From: Delphinus delphis | Lineage: Eukaryota > Chordata > Mammalia > Artiodactyla > Delphinidae | Length of the DNA stretch: 64,000 nucleotides | Direction: 5' to 3' | NCBI RefSeq assembly: GCF_949987515.2 | Contig: NW_027192651.1 | Location: 248,001 to 312,000, forward strand | Position numbers and translations under genes: made by a program | In this document: in pieces, positions 62,280-64,000 of the stretch | Position numbering within the stretch: the first letter of the stretch is position 1 | How the letters are laid out: each line of letters starts with the position of its first letter | The notes under the pieces: model-generated | Database searches by the model: none | Told to the model about the DNA's origin: nothing | Seen by the model: the letters and a program-made list of their open reading frames with translations, nothing else

Positions 62280-63858
62280 TTGGCCAAAAAGGGCGTATGC
62301 GTTTTTTCCTGAATATATTCAGGAAAAAACGCATACGCCCTTTTTGGCCAACCAAGCAAGCTTGCAAAGGAAATCTGCACTACAATGAAGTCTCACTTCC
62401 CCCCGGTCAAAAGGGCCATCTGAAAAAAGTGTAAAATCCAGAAAGGCAGGACAGGCCATGGAGAACTGGGAGCCTTGTTATGCTGATGGGCGGGATGTAA
62501 ATTGCCAACAGACAGTCGGGAGAAGTGTATGGTGTTTCCTGAAACATCTAAAAAACAAAGCAACAGAGACTAGGGCACTTCCACTTATGGTCCTATAGCT
62601 TAGGGAAATTAAAATCAAAAAGACACAGCCACCCCAAAGTTTGGAACGGCTCTGTTTACAAGAACCTCGCTTACAGTACAAGTTCAATATCACAGAAAGT
62701 GAAAAATGGATAAAGAACTTGTGGTACTTACGTACAATGCAGTATCACTCAACAATGAAATCTATATCATCAGGCCCGTAGCAGCATAATGAGTGGATTC
62801 AGGTATGATTATTCTAACTGAAATAAGTCACACAGAAAAAGAAACATCATAAGATATCACTAATACACGGAATGTAAACATGGCTACACAGGAACTGAAT
62901 TCCAAAACAGAACAGGGTCTCAAATTTAGAAAACCAACTTATGCTTGCTTAAGGGGAAAGGTGAGTTGGGGTGCTGCATAAAACCAAAGATTGAAATAAG
63001 CACAGATAAAGTTCCTTAAGCCAAATATGGAATAGACAAGAGGTACTCCTTGCTCAACGAAATGGACTCAACACCGCATATTAAACGCCTAAGAATGTAC
63101 CTGACTAGTAAGTATCTTAAAACCTATGGATTGCTATGTCTCCAAAAGAGAATCAAGCGTGTGTACAGGGGCATAAACGCAGCAGTGATAGGATTGGAGA
63201 GGTTCGGTGAGCAAATGAAGACCCTTTGAAGTCATATTACATGGTACCCATTCCAAGAGTTTCAACTACCCAGGTTTAAGGTATTCTTCCTTCAGCTAAA
63301 ACATGCATGTGGAACGTAGAGTATGATCAACCATGTGATCGGGAGACGTGTTCAAATATGTCTCAGTTTTCGTACGCTGGTACTCGGATGCAACATTCCA
63401 GACGCTTTACTAACAATCTCCCCACTTGGAGAGTCAGCGCCTTTAACCTCCTGTTTGGCCCAGTTTGCAATTTCTGATGAAGATGAACAGGAATAGCGAG
63501 AACCAATGACAGACTAGCTGGAGGTGTCTGGACGGGCAAATTTAACTCTGATTTCCCACCAGGAAGAGGAAATAACCAAAGGCTCAGCGTGCCGTGCCGG
63601 AACCAGATTAGGGCCTGAAGCCATCCTGCGGTGTTGCGGCCAGCTCACAAGAAACGAGTTGAAGAAAGGAGCTCAGGGGCACTGTAATTCACAAACCTGC
63701 AAAGTTATAAATGACAGCTATCGTCCAAAAATAGACTGAAGTAAGGCTGCCAAGAGGAGTTGAAAGCGGGGCAGAATTGCAGGAAACCGATTTCAGGAGG
63801 TAGACTGGAATTGCATTGAAAGCATAGGAAAGGAGGCAGAACGTCCACAATGATGCAC
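62280..63858 (+). repeat. Satellite unit 35 (1,579)
   Basis: The palindrome is perfect. ACGTACAATGC class. Private TTTCTGATGAAGATG near 63,471. Confidence 0.95.
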
Positions 63859-64000
63859 TTGGCCAAAAAGGGCGTATGCGTTTTTTCCTGAATATATTCA
63901 GGAAAAAACGCATACGCCCTTTTTGGCCAACCAAGCAAGCTTGAAAAGGAAATCTGCACTACAATGAAGTCTCACAACCCCCCGGTCAAAAGGGGCCTCT
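63859..64000 (+). repeat. Satellite unit 36, left fragment cut by window end
   Basis: Perfect palindrome (63,859-63,930) and the beginning of the L1 part, with the unit 32 variants TCACAACCCCCCGG and AGGGGCCTCT. Confidence 0.95.

Larger units (their letters stand above)
40171..64000 (+). repeat. Right satellite array, ~1,579-base unit, units 21-36
   Basis: This is the same satellite in the same orientation. Palindrome centres lie at 40206, 41785, 43365, 44945, 46525, 48104, 49682, 51259, 52838, 54417, 55997, 57577, 59157, 60737, 62315 and 63894. It continues past the window end. The left edge is sharp: sequence before about 40,080 belongs to the diverged 1.75-kb type, and sequence after it is of the young homogenised type. 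Units carry the same two variant classes as the left array (ACGTACAATGC or ACTTACAAAGC in the L1-derived half), so the arrays shared homogenisation or a common source. Confidence 0.97.

Noticed and set aside
1..64000. CRISPR array
   Set aside because: Repeat period is about 1.58 kb with homologous, not unique, intervals. The sequence is mammalian.
1..64000. CENP-B box in the satellite unit
   Set aside because: I looked for the TTCG....A..CGGG core on both strands in the reference unit. Near candidates (GGTTCGGTGAGC, TTTTCGTACCCTGGTACTCGGG) fail at required positions.

Overview
The window looks like constitutive heterochromatin from a cetacean, most likely a dolphin or close relative. About 58 of the 64 kb is one tandem satellite with a unit of 1,577-1,580 bases. 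I recall, without being able to check, that this is the unit length of the 'common cetacean satellite' in dolphins, that other whales carry a form of about 1.75 kb, and that an L1 origin has been proposed (Kapitonov and colleagues, late 1990s). The L1 3' ends and the mariner-type palindrome seen here are of cetartiodactyl type. I see no intact protein-coding gene and no RNA gene. The many 60-106 residue open frames are chance frames repeated once per satellite unit.

Each unit has three parts on the + strand. (1) A 72-base inverted repeat with no spacer, beginning TTGGCCAAAAAGG and centred on CCTGAATATATTCAGG. I read it as a mariner-derived MITE. (2) About 840 bases from the 3' end of an L1 (end of ORF2 plus 3'UTR). 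The younger L1 at 30.93-31.67 kb in this same window aligns to it almost throughout. (3) About 670 bases of non-L1 sequence, perhaps partly from an LTR.

Layout: 1-30,928, left array (units 1-20, the last cut off). 30,929-31,671, a 5'-truncated L1 3' end. 31,672-33,141, AT-rich then GC-rich sequence that I do not recognise. 33,142-34,530, a broken gammaretrovirus-like (ERV1) provirus with reverse transcriptase, RNase H, integrase C-terminal and possible env TM remnants. 34,880-35,345, an LTR-like stretch. 35,703-35,875, a second L1 3'UTR piece. 35,885-40,170, old diverged satellite with units of 1,740 and 1,749 bases. 40,171-64,000, right array (units 21-36) in the same orientation as the left array.

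The history of the array can be read from the sequence. The diverged units keep the L1 A-rich tail plus further sequence, about 167 bases in all, that every young unit lacks. The window therefore holds both the long ancestral form and the short derived form, and the deletion between them can be placed. Within the young arrays, private variants show a 7,893-base (five-unit) tandem duplication with its crossover mapped to about 50 bases, a 4,736-base (three-unit) duplication, two chimeric units that each merge two neighbours, and a roughly 1.4-kb conversion tract with one end mapped to a few bases. Nothing here works as a set of genes. The biology is satellite birth, homogenisation and recombination around a perfect palindrome that could extrude as a cruciform or be transcribed as a hairpin.
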